Source: Alphaproteobacteria bacterium (GTDB lineage: Bacteria; Pseudomonadota; Alphaproteobacteria; Rhizobiales; Xanthobacteraceae). Taken from it: a stretch of DNA of 51,014 nucleotides. Shown here one piece after another: positions 26,673-35,677 of this stretch. Position numbers and translations under genes: made by a program. Numbering within the stretch: the stretch's first letter is position 1; every line of letters begins with the position of its first letter. A model generated the notes under the pieces. It saw only the letters and a program-made list of their open reading frames with translations. It was not told the origin of the DNA and ran no database searches. The stretch covers positions 1-51,014 of the forward strand of contig VAZG01000207.1 of NCBI GenBank assembly GCA_005885285.1. Reading direction: 5' to 3'.

Positions 26673-27608
26673 ATGTCGCTTGCCCCTCCAATCGCGGTTC
26701 CGCGTGCCCGTTTCAATCCGCTGCCCCTCTACATCGGCCTGTTCTGCCTGCTCTGGAGCTTTGCCTTCGTGGCCGGCAAGATCGGCGTCACCGATTGCCC
26801 GCCGCTGATCCTGCTCACCGGGCGTTTTTTGCTGGCCGGCATCTTGATCCTCGGAATTTCGGCAGTTCGCGGCGAGGGCTGGCAACTCACCTGGCGCGAT
26901 GCGGCCGTGTTCGCCATCCTCGGCCTCGCCAACAACGCGCTTTATCTCGGTCTCGGCTATACCGGGCTGAAATCCGTCTCCGCCGGCCTCGGCGGCCTGA
27001 TCGTTTCCGCCAATCCGGTGTTCACGGCCGCACTGGCCGCGCTGTTTCTCGGGGAAGCGTTGACCTGGCGCAAGGTGGCCGGCCTGTTGCTCGGCATCGC
27101 CGGCGTCGCCTTGATCGTCTGGCATCGCATGTCGGTCGGATCAGACAGCCTGCACGGTATCCTGTTCACGCTCGCCTCCCTCGCTTCGATCGTGGCCGGC
27201 ACCATCCTGTTCAAATTGTTGGCACCAAGGGGCAGCCTCTGGATCGGCAATGGCATCCAGAATATTGCCGGCGGGCTGGCGCTGCTGCCGTTCGCGCTCA
27301 CGCTCGCCGACATCAATGACATCGTGCCGAGCATGCGCCTGTTCGGCGCCTTCGCCTTCCTGGTGCTTGGCGGTTCGATCCTGGCCTACCTGCTCTGGTT
27401 CCATCTGTTGAAGGTGTGTGGCGCAACGGCCGCGAGTTCTTACCATTTCCTGATGCCGCCGCTTGGGATGCTGTTCGCTTTTCTGGTGCTCGGCGAACAC
27501 GTTGAATTCAGGGATCTGCTCGGGATCATTCCGGTCGCGCTCGGCATTTACCTGGTCACGCGTCCCGCTGCCGCGCTCGCGCCACCTGTATTGAGGAGTA
27601 ACCGATGA
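26673..27608 (+). CDS. DMT superfamily (EamA) transporter
   Basis: 311 residues, ATG at 26673 with AAAGGAG upstream. Ten hydrophobic segments in two EamA repeats: first YIGLFCLLWSFAFVAGKIG through GLLLGIAGVALIVW, second LFTLASLASIVAGTILFKLL through LLGIIPVALGIYLVTRP. Such carriers usually export amino acids or small metabolites. Regulated in all likelihood by the divergent LysR protein, and translationally coupled (ATGA) to the MBL gene behind it. Confidence 0.92.
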   Translation: MSLAPPIAVPRARFNPLPLYIGLFCLLWSFAFVAGKIGVTDCPPLILLTGRFLLAGILILGISAVRGEGWQLTWRDAAVFAILGLANNALYLGLGYTGLKSVSAGLGGLIVSANPVFTAALAALFLGEALTWRKVAGLLLGIAGVALIVWHRMSVGSDSLHGILFTLASLASIVAGTILFKLLAPRGSLWIGNGIQNIAGGLALLPFALTLADINDIVPSMRLFGAFAFLVLGGSILAYLLWFHLLKVCGATAASSYHFLMPPLGMLFAFLVLGEHVEFRDLLGIIPVALGIYLVTRPAAALAPPVLRSNR

Positions 27609-28396
27609 CCCTATCGATCACACTGATCGGCGGCCCCACCGCGCTGATCGAAATCGACGGCTTTCGGCTTCTGACCGATCCGACCTTTGACCCGCCGGGG
27701 GCCTATCAGTTGCCGCACGTCAAACTGGAAAAGCTAGCCGGTCCAGCGCTGACGCCCGACAAGATCGGCAACGTCGACGCGGTGTTGCTCAGCCACGACC
27801 AGCACGCCGACAATCTCGACGATTCCGGCAAGGAATTTCTTAAAGTGGCAAAACGCGTGCTGACCACGCAGGCCGGCGCCAAACGGCTCGGCGGTCACGC
27901 GGAGGGCTTTGCGCCGTGGGCGACCACAACGCTCTCCGGCAAGGACGGCGGCTCGCTCACCGTCACCGCGACGCCGGCGCGCCACGGCCCGGCTGGCATC
28001 GAGCCATTATCGGGCGACGTCATCGGCTTTGTGGTGGCCTCGAAAAAAACAGCCAGCCGCCCGATCTACATCAGCGGCGACACCACCTGGTTTGACGGCG
28101 TAGCCGAAGTGGCGAAGCGCTTCAGTGCCGGCGTGGTGTTGCCGTTTGCGGGCGCGGCGCAGACCCGCGGTCCTTTCCACCTGACGATGGACACCAACGA
28201 CACCATCGAGACCGCGCGCGCATTTCCTGACGCAGTGATCGTGCCTGTTCACACCGACGGTTGGGCGCATTTCCGCCAAAACGCGCAGGATTTGCGCGCG
28301 TCGTTTGATGCGCTCGGTTTTGGCAAGCGCTTGAAGATTCTGGAGCCGGGCGTTGTCACTGCGATCGAGATGCCGGGCACATCGGTCTCATCGTGA
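27605..28396 (+). CDS. MBL-fold metallo-hydrolase, variant metal motif
   Basis: 263 residues; ATG at 27605 overlaps the transporter stop. The fold is UlaG/Lactamase_B_3-like: LIGGPTALIEIDGFRLLTDP at the start, ARHGP, ISGDTTWFDG and VPVHTDGWAHF at the end. The usual HxHxDH motif reads LSHDQHADNLD, with the second and third ligand positions displaced, a variant I recall from one subfamily. The reaction is unknown. Overlap with the exporter gene suggests it treats the same compound. The stop codon lies inside the repeat at 28387-28482. Confidence 0.83.
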   Translation: MTLSITLIGGPTALIEIDGFRLLTDPTFDPPGAYQLPHVKLEKLAGPALTPDKIGNVDAVLLSHDQHADNLDDSGKEFLKVAKRVLTTQAGAKRLGGHAEGFAPWATTTLSGKDGGSLTVTATPARHGPAGIEPLSGDVIGFVVASKKTASRPIYISGDTTWFDGVAEVAKRFSAGVVLPFAGAAQTRGPFHLTMDTNDTIETARAFPDAVIVPVHTDGWAHFRQNAQDLRASFDALGFGKRLKILEPGVVTAIEMPGTSVSS

Positions 28397-28482
28397 GGAG
28401 CGAGCCGCTTGGCCGCGTCGCTGCACCGGGCCTCGGGGCCTCGTGGTTCGAGACGGCGCGTCGCGCCTCCTTACCATGAGGG
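28387..28482. repeat. Palindromic repeat, CCTCATGGTGAGGAGCGC family, copy 2
   Basis: CTCATCGTGAGGAGCGAGC at the left; GGTTCGAGACGGCGCG and GCGCCTCCTTACCATGAGGG at the right. It overlaps the end of the MBL gene, supplying its TGA (28394-28396) and probably its last residues. Confidence 0.8.
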
Positions 28483-28485
28483 AAG

Positions 28486-29271
28486 CTAATCCTTGCGGAA
28501 CACGATCGAGGCCATCCAGCCGGTCATCAGCGCCATGGCGGCGGTGACGAGCCCATAGACCAAGCCGTTCTGGCGCGCGGTGTTGGCGACGAACTGTTCG
28601 AAGCCGACCTTGACGATTTCGAACGCGGTTTCGGTCCGCGTCACCAGGCTGCCTGCCGAAAACAGCTTGATCTCGACGTCATAGGTACCGATCGGCACCT
28701 CGGCCGGCAGCGGAATGCCGGTGCGAAACAGCGTCGGCGTCAGGAACGTCACCGCCGACGTATCCTCGCGATAAAGCCCGCGCTGCGAGCGCAGCCGCAC
28801 GAAAGCGCGGCGGAACACGTCATTCGGCACGACGTCGGCGTAATCGGGGCCGACGCGCTGGGTCAAAAGCACATTGTCGAGGCCGAGTTGCTGGCGCCGT
28901 TCGACTTCAGGCGAGGCGATGTCGGCGAACGGGCGGTTGGCGAACAACGCTAGATAGCTCGGCACCTGAAGGAACTGACGATAGTCGGTGTTGACCCAGA
29001 TCCCGAATTTGCGCTCCTTGCGGCGCGTCACCATGTCCGCGCGCGGTCCAGAGACGGTGACGACGAGGTCATAATTGCCGCGCGCAGCCGGAGTGGAGGC
29101 GTCCTTTTCGACCGAGCCGAACAGCACTAGCTCCTCGCCGGAATAGTTCGGCGTCACGGTGACGCGATGGTTGGAGACCGAGACGATGAGCCGCTCGGCA
29201 TTCGCCTGCGGGATGGCGAAGACCATGCCCAGCACCAGCACGAGGATGGCAAGATGGTGACGTGCAATCAT
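28486..29271 (-). CDS. TIGR02186 family exported/membrane protein
   Basis: 261 residues, ATG at 29271 overlapping the TauE stop (ATGA). Signal peptide 1-25 (ANA site). Beta-rich periplasmic part beginning RLIVSVSNHRVTVTPNYSGE and containing VTVSGPRADMVTRRKERKFG. One C-terminal membrane helix (NGLVYGLVTAAMALMTGWMA). TIGR02186 proteins occur in alphaproteobacteria next to TauE/SafE exporters, exactly as here, and are thought to assist them; the mechanism is not known. Confidence 0.9.
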   Translation of the reverse strand: MIARHHLAILVLVLGMVFAIPQANAERLIVSVSNHRVTVTPNYSGEELVLFGSVEKDASTPAARGNYDLVVTVSGPRADMVTRRKERKFGIWVNTDYRQFLQVPSYLALFANRPFADIASPEVERRQQLGLDNVLLTQRVGPDYADVVPNDVFRRAFVRLRSQRGLYREDTSAVTFLTPTLFRTGIPLPAEVPIGTYDVEIKLFSAGSLVTRTETAFEIVKVGFEQFVANTARQNGLVYGLVTAAMALMTGWMASIVFRKD

Positions 29272-30185
29272 TCGGTCACTCCGGTTTCCCGGATGGTGAA
29301 GAGGTCGTCGGGCCGGATCACGAGTTCGATCGCAAAGCGGATTCCAACGGCGAGGACCAGGAGCCCAAGCAACAGCCGCAATTGCTCGCCGCGGATCTTC
29401 TGTCCCGCCCGCGCGCCAAACTGCGCCCCGGTCACGCCGCCGACCATCAGGATCAGCGCCAGCACGACGTCGACCAGATGGTTGGTAACGGCGTGCAGCA
29501 GGGTGGCGAATGTCATGGTGACCAGGGTCAGCACCATGGAGGTGCCAATCACCGTGGAGGTTGGGACCCGCAACAGATAGATCATGATCGGGACCAGGAT
29601 GAAGCCGCCGCCGATGCCCATCACCGCGCCGATAAAGCCGATGATGACGCCGACAATGACGACCGGAATCACCGACAGATAGATCTTGGAACGCTTGAAC
29701 CGCATTTTTAGCGGTAATCCATGGATCCAGCCATGGCTGCGGCGCGGCGGGACCACGCCGCGCCGGGTCCGCATCATCGCGCGCAAGCCTTCCCAGAACA
29801 TCAGTGCGCCGACGGTGGTGAGCAGCGCGACATAGGACAGCGCGATCATCAGGTCGAGCTGGCCGAGTGCGCGAAGTTGCGTGAAGGTCCAGACGCCGAG
29901 CGCGGTGCCGAGGGTGCCGCCGGTCAACAGCACCGCCGCCAGCGCCGGGTCAATTGCGCGCCGTCGCCAGTAGGATATGGCGCCGGAAAACGACGACGCG
30001 GCAATGTGGCTGGCAACCGAGGCGACCGCGACCGCGGGCGTGATGCCGATGAAGATCAAAAGCGGCGTCATCAAGAAGCCGCCGCCGATGCCGAACATCC
30101 CCGACACGAAGCCGACCGCCGCGCCCATCGCGAGGATGAGAAAAATGTTGACGGGCATGTCGGCGATCGGGAGATAAAGCTGCAC
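29268..30185 (-). CDS. Sulfite exporter TauE/SafE family protein
   Basis: 305 residues from the GTG at 30185; an ATG at 30158 is the alternative, and the open frame beyond looks non-coding. Seven to eight membrane helices in two repeats with the family's glycine motifs: GFVSGMFGIGGGFLMTPLLI and VGVIIGFIGAVMGIGGGFIL, each followed by a hydrophobic helix. Exports sulfite or organosulfonates, or other anions. A central cytoplasmic loop (RTRRGVVPPRRSHG) is basic. Operon with the TIGR02186 gene. Confidence 0.93.
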   Translation of the reverse strand: MQLYLPIADMPVNIFLILAMGAAVGFVSGMFGIGGGFLMTPLLIFIGITPAVAVASVASHIAASSFSGAISYWRRRAIDPALAAVLLTGGTLGTALGVWTFTQLRALGQLDLMIALSYVALLTTVGALMFWEGLRAMMRTRRGVVPPRRSHGWIHGLPLKMRFKRSKIYLSVIPVVIVGVIIGFIGAVMGIGGGFILVPIMIYLLRVPTSTVIGTSMVLTLVTMTFATLLHAVTNHLVDVVLALILMVGGVTGAQFGARAGQKIRGEQLRLLLGLLVLAVGIRFAIELVIRPDDLFTIRETGVTE

Positions 30186-30305
30186 GGCTGTTTGCTTCTG
30201 GCTTGATTTTTCGATCGGGCATTTTGCCGGGAGTAGAGTCCGATCCCCGCGCGGACGACGCGCGAGCGCGGATCGATTGCCGCGCCCCTGCATAACCGAA
30301 ATCGC

Positions 30306-30347
30306 GGGCCTGAGGGACTAGGAATCCGCAGGCCCTTGGCTTTTTTT
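30306..30347 (+). terminator. Terminator-like hairpin on the plus strand with no plus-strand gene before it
   Basis: GGGCCTG (30306-30312) and CAGGCCC (30329-30335) with a 16-nt loop, then TTGGC and seven T. A second bulged stem GATCCCCGCGC/GCGCGGATC lies just upstream (30242-30274). Both flanking protein genes are on the minus strand, so this would end an unannotated plus-strand transcript, or be chance. Confidence 0.35.
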
Positions 30348-30416
30348 GCCGCCGGCTGCTTGCGAATTTTCGATGTGGCGAAAAATTCAGATTAACGCGC
30401 GGCGCGGGCGCAAGCC

Positions 30417-31226
30417 CTAACGGACGGGATCGGTGATGAGGTTCATCGCGGAGGCTTCCCTGGCGCCGAGCCAGCGGACATCCCTGGTCGCGGACATGGC
30501 TTCCACGACGGCGGAGGAGACACCCATCTTCGTCATATAGCTTAGGACCATCCCCGCGGTGCGCTGGGTGTCGGCGACGGGATCAGCGTCGGGATCACGC
30601 CCAGATGCGGACGTCACAAACCGATGGACCCCCAACATCGAGCCCTCGATGCCAATGCGGGGCATGCCGCCGGCATAGACGAACACGCAGGCGCTGGCGC
30701 AATAGGAGGGGGTAGCGCGACCCGCGGCATTAGCGACGCCGACGGCGGTGGCCAATCCACGCGATCGAACGACTTCGCCCATGATCATGGCCTGATTCAA
30801 ATCCCCGCCCGGCGAGGATATCAATACGGCGTCGCCCGCCGCGAGATGGGACTCGTCAAGCCTCTCGCGGAACCAACTCGCGGTAGCGGCGCCGATCGTC
30901 CCGCTGATGACCAATGCGGGGTGCGAACGGCCCGAACCGTCCAGATCGGCAGCCGCAATCAGCGACGACGTCATGCTTGGTGAAAGATATAAATCCTTCC
31001 AATAGGCCCAGGCCTCCGGCCGCGACAGGTCCCGGTAGGCGCGAATGCCCAGGCTGGACATCAAAAGAATAAAGATGACGACCGACCCGAGACGTCGCTT
31101 GTTGCCGGCGGTGCGAAGCGAGGGCGCCGCCGGCTGCCCGGTTGGCTTGCGTGCCGGTGTTACCCAAGGGCCGGTCGGCGACCTTCGCGAACGATCTCCC
31201 TCGTCCTGATCGTCATCCACGGACAA
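30417..31226 (-). CDS. Membrane-anchored ClpP/crotonase-fold protein
   Basis: 269 residues from the TTG at 31226, taken because AAGGAAG lies just upstream; a GTG two codons later is an alternative. A basic, Pro-rich cytoplasmic tail, one membrane helix (about 47-63, GSVVIFILLMSSLG), then a ClpP-like domain: LVISGTIGAATASWF, oxyanion loop SSPGGDLNQAMIMGEVV (138-154), nucleophile Ser178 in SYCASACVFVYAGG, and His201 in LGVHRF. This is the COG3904-like set of periplasmic ClpP relatives. Peptidase activity is plausible since the Ser-His pair is kept. Targets unknown. Confidence 0.82.
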   Translation of the reverse strand: MSVDDDQDEGDRSRRSPTGPWVTPARKPTGQPAAPSLRTAGNKRRLGSVVIFILLMSSLGIRAYRDLSRPEAWAYWKDLYLSPSMTSSLIAAADLDGSGRSHPALVISGTIGAATASWFRERLDESHLAAGDAVLISSPGGDLNQAMIMGEVVRSRGLATAVGVANAAGRATPSYCASACVFVYAGGMPRIGIEGSMLGVHRFVTSASGRDPDADPVADTQRTAGMVLSYMTKMGVSSAVVEAMSATRDVRWLGAREASAMNLITDPVR

Positions 31227-31349
31227 TTCGCTTCCTTTCGGCGGCTCAGATGATCCTCGACATCGAACCGCCCGGCAGAAATCGTGGCACCCGCTTGGTC
31301 GCGCGCTTGTCTACACAGCTTCGTCAACGAGGTAAACGTCCGCGGCGGC

Positions 31350-31470
31350 GGGACCATGTTCCGGAAAAGCATATGCCGGTCTTGCCTCGCCACGAACGCG
31401 AAGTGTGTTGCGGGGAGATTATGCTCAAGAAAGGGGATGACGATTCGAAGAACGTCATCACGCTCTGGGC
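31350..31470. repeat. Degenerate copy of the AGCATGATCCGGAAAAG repeat
   Basis: GTTCCGGAAAAGCATATGCCGG near 31356, then GATTATGCTCAAGAAA and GATGACGATTCGAAGAACGTCATCACGCTCTG. The second part aligns with the 3' flank of the repeat at 44458 (ATCATGCTCAAACAAA, GACGATTAGAAGAAAAGTCATCACGCTTTG). No convincing gene in 31227-31485. Confidence 0.5.
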
Positions 31471-31485
31471 GGCACTGCCGGCCGC

Positions 31486-34400
31486 TTAGCGGGCGGCCGC
31501 AGTCCGCCTGGACGGAGCTTGTTTCGCCGCCGGCTTCGCGGCGGTGGCGGGCGCGCTATCCCATCCGCCCGGCGGGGTCGCCACGTTGACCGCATCGTCG
31601 GGCTGGGGTTCGGCGGTAAAGGTCTGGATCGCGAGCTTTGCTGCCGCCAGCGACTGGGCATCGAGGCGCTTGGCAATATCGTCGCGTTTACGCGCTGCGT
31701 CCGCGTCGCCCTGCGCAGCCGCCAGACTGAACCATTTGAAGGATTCGGCGAGGTTCTGTTCGACGCCGATGCCGCGGGCATAGAGGATGCCGAGGTTGTA
31801 CTGGCTGTCCGCGACGCCGCGATCGGCGGCTTTGCGGAACCACTGCGAGGCGCCGTTGTAGTTGGCGCCACTGCCGCCGCCGTCGGCGTCCAGCACGGCG
31901 AGGTTATGCATCGCCTTGGCGTTACCGCGTTCGGCGGCCTGCAGGTAGTAACGGCGCGCGGTATCGACGTCCTTTTTCACGCTCAGGCCCTTTTCGTAGA
32001 GGGTCCCGAGCCGGAAGGTCGCAGGCACCACGCCGGCCCGCGCCGCACGGTCGTACCATTTGACGGCCTCGTCGAGATTCGGCGCGATGCCTTTGCCTTC
32101 GGCAAAGCGGACGCCGACTTCATAGGCCGCGGCCGGGTCACCCTTCAGCGCGGCGGCGCGCAGCACCGGTCCGCCGATCACGTCCGGCAAGCGCTCGGTC
32201 GGCGGTATCTCCACAAACGCCAGTTTGCCGTTGGCCGGCGTTGTCGGGGCAAGGGGAATGGTGCCGGTAATGTCGGCCGGCGTTATTGTCGAGGCCGGAG
32301 CCAATTCGGGAGCCTGCGGGATCATCACCTGCGCGCTGTCGAGCATGTTCGGTGCTGAGCTGTTATTGGACTGCCGGCCGAGGGGTGTCGGCGAGGTCAT
32401 CAAGGGCGTGGCGGGCGCGGGGACGGCCGAATTATTGACGGGCGGTTGCGCTTGCGGCAGATCGCTCGAACTCTCCATCGCCGGCGGCACGTGCGGTGGC
32501 CGGCCGCTCTCGAGCAGCGCCATTGCCAACTTGAAAGAGCCGAGCACGATCGCGACCACGCTCGCGGCAATCAGCACCGAACGGATCTTTGTGGCGACAG
32601 TCGAGGGCTCTTTGCCCGCATTGTTGCTGGCCTTGTCGCCGGCGGAGGCCTTCGCCGTGCGCGTAGCCTTTTCGTTGGCAGGCGCGGCTGCGGCAGCCTG
32701 GGCGGCACGGCGCGCGGCCGCGATGAAGCTCGACGAGGAGACGGGCTCGCGCGGAGCAGCCGGGATCTCGCTGATAGCGCTTTCGGAAGCGGCGATCCGC
32801 TCCGCAGGCGAAGACATGCGTCCGCTCGGCCGTGTGCCCGGCTCCAGCGGATGATCCGGCGGCAAATCGGGCGCGATCGCGGAACGCGGCTGCGCGGCAT
32901 GCGGTTCGAGAATCTCGCTGATCGCCTTCGGCGGCATCAGCGCGGCGACCGGCGACGCGGGCGATTGCGCAGCATGGAATTCGCGCGGCGCGGCGACGAA
33001 ATGCGCCTCGTTGGCCGCGGGGTTCGGCAATTCGGGCCGTGGCGCCGGCGGCGGCATCGCCGCGCGCGGGGCTGACGGTGGCTCGACCGGGTCGGGAGCC
33101 GGGGCAGGGGATACCACTGCTTGGGGCGGCGCGGAGCGAACCGTGCGCAGATCGCCTTCGATCATGGCGAGACGATCGACCACATGGCCGAGGGCGCTGT
33201 GGACCGTCTCTAGCGAGTCCTGGGTGCGGCGGTCGGTTTCCGACTGGCTGAAGCGGATATCGGACAGTTCGCGCTTGACAACATCGACCAGCCCTGAGTC
33301 CATCGGCTGCGGCGCGTTCGCATTCCGGCTGGTCTCGGCCAGCGCGGCAACGGCCGCGTGCTGGTCTTCGAGGTGACGCAGGATGTCCTGCAACCCGTCC
33401 TCGACCCGGCCGAGATTGCCGGCCCGCTGATCGCCAAAGGCCTCCAGGCGTTCGAGCAGATACGATACGCGCTGTTCGAGATGGGTCAAAGCCGATGCTT
33501 TGTCGTTGCCGACCGGCAAGAGGTCGAGGCGGTCGGACAACGCCCGCAGCGCGCCTTCGATCTGTTCCGAATTGTCGTTGGGCTCAGGCCGTTCGCGATT
33601 TTCCAGCGACGAGGTCAGCGCTGCGATGCGCTGTTCCAGAATCGCAAAGGAATTGCTGTTGTCGCCGGCATGCGCCAGTTGGTCCACCTTGGACGACAGC
33701 ACGCGGATATCGTCGGAAAGCCGCACCAGCGCATCGTTGGAGGCGACATTGGAGACGATGGCGCGAAGTGCAGCGATCGCGGTTTCGAGCTGGTGCACCG
33801 TGGAGGGATCATCATTGGCGCGCAGGATCAGGTCGAGCTTGGCACCGAGATTGCGGATCGCGTCGTCATAGCCGGCGAGTTGCTCGGCAGGCGTCAGCGA
33901 ACGCAATACTTCGCGGATTTCGGAGAGCGCGCGCTCGATGCCGGCCAGCGCCTTCTCGTCGATGCCGCTCTGTCTGTTATCGTCGATGCGGCGCGACAGC
34001 GAGCGGATTTCGCCCTCGATCGATTCGATGGCGCGGCGGGGCATCGCTTCGGTGATGGCGTGACGGATTTCAGCCAGTTCGCCGCGGAATGCGGCAATCG
34101 ATTGCTCGATGCCGTCGGGGCGCTGCAGCGCCTCGATCTGGCTCGTGATCTTGAACAGATGGCGCTCGAGCGCGGAAAAATCCGGACCCGCCGGAATCGC
34201 CGGCGCCGGCATGGCAGGTGCGATAGGCGGGGCGCTGATCGGCGGCAGCGACCGCGGCGGACCATCGAGTTCGTTTTGGCGCGCAGTGATTTCCGCGATC
34301 GCGGAATCGAACGAGATCGGGCTCGGCGGCGGCGAGGCGCGATAGACATGGCCTGCGGCGCGCTCGACCGTCTCGGTCTGGCGCTGCTTGTCGGCAAGCT

Positions 34401-34767
34401 GGGCGTGGCGTGCGTTTTGCGGATTCGAAATTTGCGACAGCCGCGCATCCAAGCGCGAGATGGCATCGTTCAATTGCCGGGCGACACCCTGCTCGCCGCG
34501 GGGCGCTTCGCTGCGCGGGGCGGGACGGGAAATCTGTTCGATCTGGCGTGTGATCGAGTCAAGCCGCTGATGGATGTCGGCGACATCGCGCGCTTCCCGG
34601 CTCGGAGACGACTGCATCGGGATGCCGAAATTCGGAGGGGTGGAATCACCGATGGTCGAAGTGAGCCAGTCGTTCAGCGACATCCCGGCGCGACGCGCCG
34701 CGGCCTCGGCGCGCTCGCGTACGGATGGATCGATACCGTCAACACTCCACGATACGCGCGAATTCAT
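31486..34767 (-). CDS. PodJ-like coiled-coil membrane protein with Sel1 repeats
   Basis: 1093 residues, ATG at 34767. The N-terminus VDGIDPSVRERAEAAARRAG then MSLNDWLTSTI is shared with alphaproteobacterial polar organising proteins of the PodJ type. About 55-560: alpha-helical, repeated ALERHL, LEQRIAALTSSLENR and LEQRVSYLLERLEAF heptads, i.e. long coiled coils. About 570-720: Pro/Ala-rich. About 728-752: single membrane helix (VLIAASVVAIVLGSFKLAMA). About 866-1040: four Sel1 repeats in the periplasm, e.g. YEVGVRFAEGKGIAPNLDEA. The C-terminus is Ala/Pro/Arg-rich. Probably localises other factors to a cell pole or division site; role by family resemblance only. Confidence 0.85.
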   Translation of the reverse strand: MNSRVSWSVDGIDPSVRERAEAAARRAGMSLNDWLTSTIGDSTPPNFGIPMQSSPSREARDVADIHQRLDSITRQIEQISRPAPRSEAPRGEQGVARQLNDAISRLDARLSQISNPQNARHAQLADKQRQTETVERAAGHVYRASPPPSPISFDSAIAEITARQNELDGPPRSLPPISAPPIAPAMPAPAIPAGPDFSALERHLFKITSQIEALQRPDGIEQSIAAFRGELAEIRHAITEAMPRRAIESIEGEIRSLSRRIDDNRQSGIDEKALAGIERALSEIREVLRSLTPAEQLAGYDDAIRNLGAKLDLILRANDDPSTVHQLETAIAALRAIVSNVASNDALVRLSDDIRVLSSKVDQLAHAGDNSNSFAILEQRIAALTSSLENRERPEPNDNSEQIEGALRALSDRLDLLPVGNDKASALTHLEQRVSYLLERLEAFGDQRAGNLGRVEDGLQDILRHLEDQHAAVAALAETSRNANAPQPMDSGLVDVVKRELSDIRFSQSETDRRTQDSLETVHSALGHVVDRLAMIEGDLRTVRSAPPQAVVSPAPAPDPVEPPSAPRAAMPPPAPRPELPNPAANEAHFVAAPREFHAAQSPASPVAALMPPKAISEILEPHAAQPRSAIAPDLPPDHPLEPGTRPSGRMSSPAERIAASESAISEIPAAPREPVSSSSFIAAARRAAQAAAAAPANEKATRTAKASAGDKASNNAGKEPSTVATKIRSVLIAASVVAIVLGSFKLAMALLESGRPPHVPPAMESSSDLPQAQPPVNNSAVPAPATPLMTSPTPLGRQSNNSSAPNMLDSAQVMIPQAPELAPASTITPADITGTIPLAPTTPANGKLAFVEIPPTERLPDVIGGPVLRAAALKGDPAAAYEVGVRFAEGKGIAPNLDEAVKWYDRAARAGVVPATFRLGTLYEKGLSVKKDVDTARRYYLQAAERGNAKAMHNLAVLDADGGGSGANYNGASQWFRKAADRGVADSQYNLGILYARGIGVEQNLAESFKWFSLAAAQGDADAARKRDDIAKRLDAQSLAAAKLAIQTFTAEPQPDDAVNVATPPGGWDSAPATAAKPAAKQAPSRRTAAAR

Positions 34768-35039
34768 GCTTCCGTCCGGTTCCGCCGATCCGGCGCTCCA
34801 CCTTGCGCCTTCAGCCTCCCCGCGCGTCCCACTGACGAGACAATCGAATTTCGCGCAGGTCGTCTGCCTCAGCTCCTGACTTTTCCGTGTTACGGTAAAG
34901 AACGGGTTAAGGAATCGGTCCGCCGTGCCCGAAAGTTGCCTCCGAGGTTCGAAATTGGGCGGGTGAGGCTGTTGGGCGAAGAACGCGTCAGCCGTTTTGG
35001 TTAGCCGTTTTCCTGGCGCTCGTCGTCTTGGCGTTCGCC

Positions 35040-35615
35040 TTATTGGCGTCGGCTGCCGTCGATCGGCATGATCGTCGCGCCGGCTGCGGCCGATAGCGTC
35101 TCAAGGGCTTCTTCACACCACTCCGCGACCGCACGTTCATGGCGAAGTCCCATGCGCAGGCAGAGTAGCTTGCCAGTATCGGCTGACGATGCGGTGCCTT
35201 GGGGGAAGCGCTTGTTCAGAATCCGTTCGAAGCGCGAGAGTCGGTCGCGGTGATGCTCCAGCCGCGCCATGAGGTCGGCGCGCAACGGGTCGATATCGAG
35301 GTCATCGAGTGCGAACAGCCGTACCAGCATGTCGTCCTTGATCGAAGGCGGACTGCTCGGCTGGGCTCCCCAATGCCGCAGCGCAGCCCTGCCCTCGGAG
35401 GTCAGGGTGTAGACCAGCTTGTTGGGCTTGCCCGACTGCACGACCTCGCGGCCGACGACGTGGCCGCGATCGCGCAGACGTGTGAGCTCGCGATAGATTT
35501 GCTGGTGATCAGCCTTCCAGAAGAACCCGATCGACGCGTCGAACGTCTTGGCGAGCTCATAGCCCGTCATGGGACGTTCCGTCAGGCATGCAAGGATTGC
35601 GTCACCGAGCGCCAA
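35040..35615 (-). CDS. PadR family transcriptional regulator
   Basis: 191 residues from a TTG at 35615 with GGAGGG eight bases upstream; no ATG is available near the N-terminus. Winged helix: LGDAILACLTERPMTGYELA, then KADHQQIYRELTRLRDRGHV and the wing SGKPNKLVYTLTSEGR. The C-terminal half is the helical PadR dimer domain (LMARLEHHRDRLSRFERIL). PadR proteins are repressors released by phenolic acids or other small molecules. Divergent from the NTF2-like gene at 35727 with a palindrome in between. Confidence 0.92.
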   Translation of the reverse strand: MALGDAILACLTERPMTGYELAKTFDASIGFFWKADHQQIYRELTRLRDRGHVVGREVVQSGKPNKLVYTLTSEGRAALRHWGAQPSSPPSIKDDMLVRLFALDDLDIDPLRADLMARLEHHRDRLSRFERILNKRFPQGTASSADTGKLLCLRMGLRHERAVAEWCEEALETLSAAAGATIMPIDGSRRQ

Positions 35616-35677
35616 TGCGCCGACCCTCCGCTTCCAGCGATCCGAAGCCGCACTTGCATTGACTTTATGCGCAAAGG

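Noticed and set aside
31142..31589. Overlapping plus-strand frames of 101-115 codons
   Set aside because: No ribosome site or family, overlap a decayed repeat and the ends of two genes.
33358..35004. Open frame of 548 codons on the plus strand
   Set aside because: Antisense to the PodJ-like gene, which has clear domains; shadow frame.
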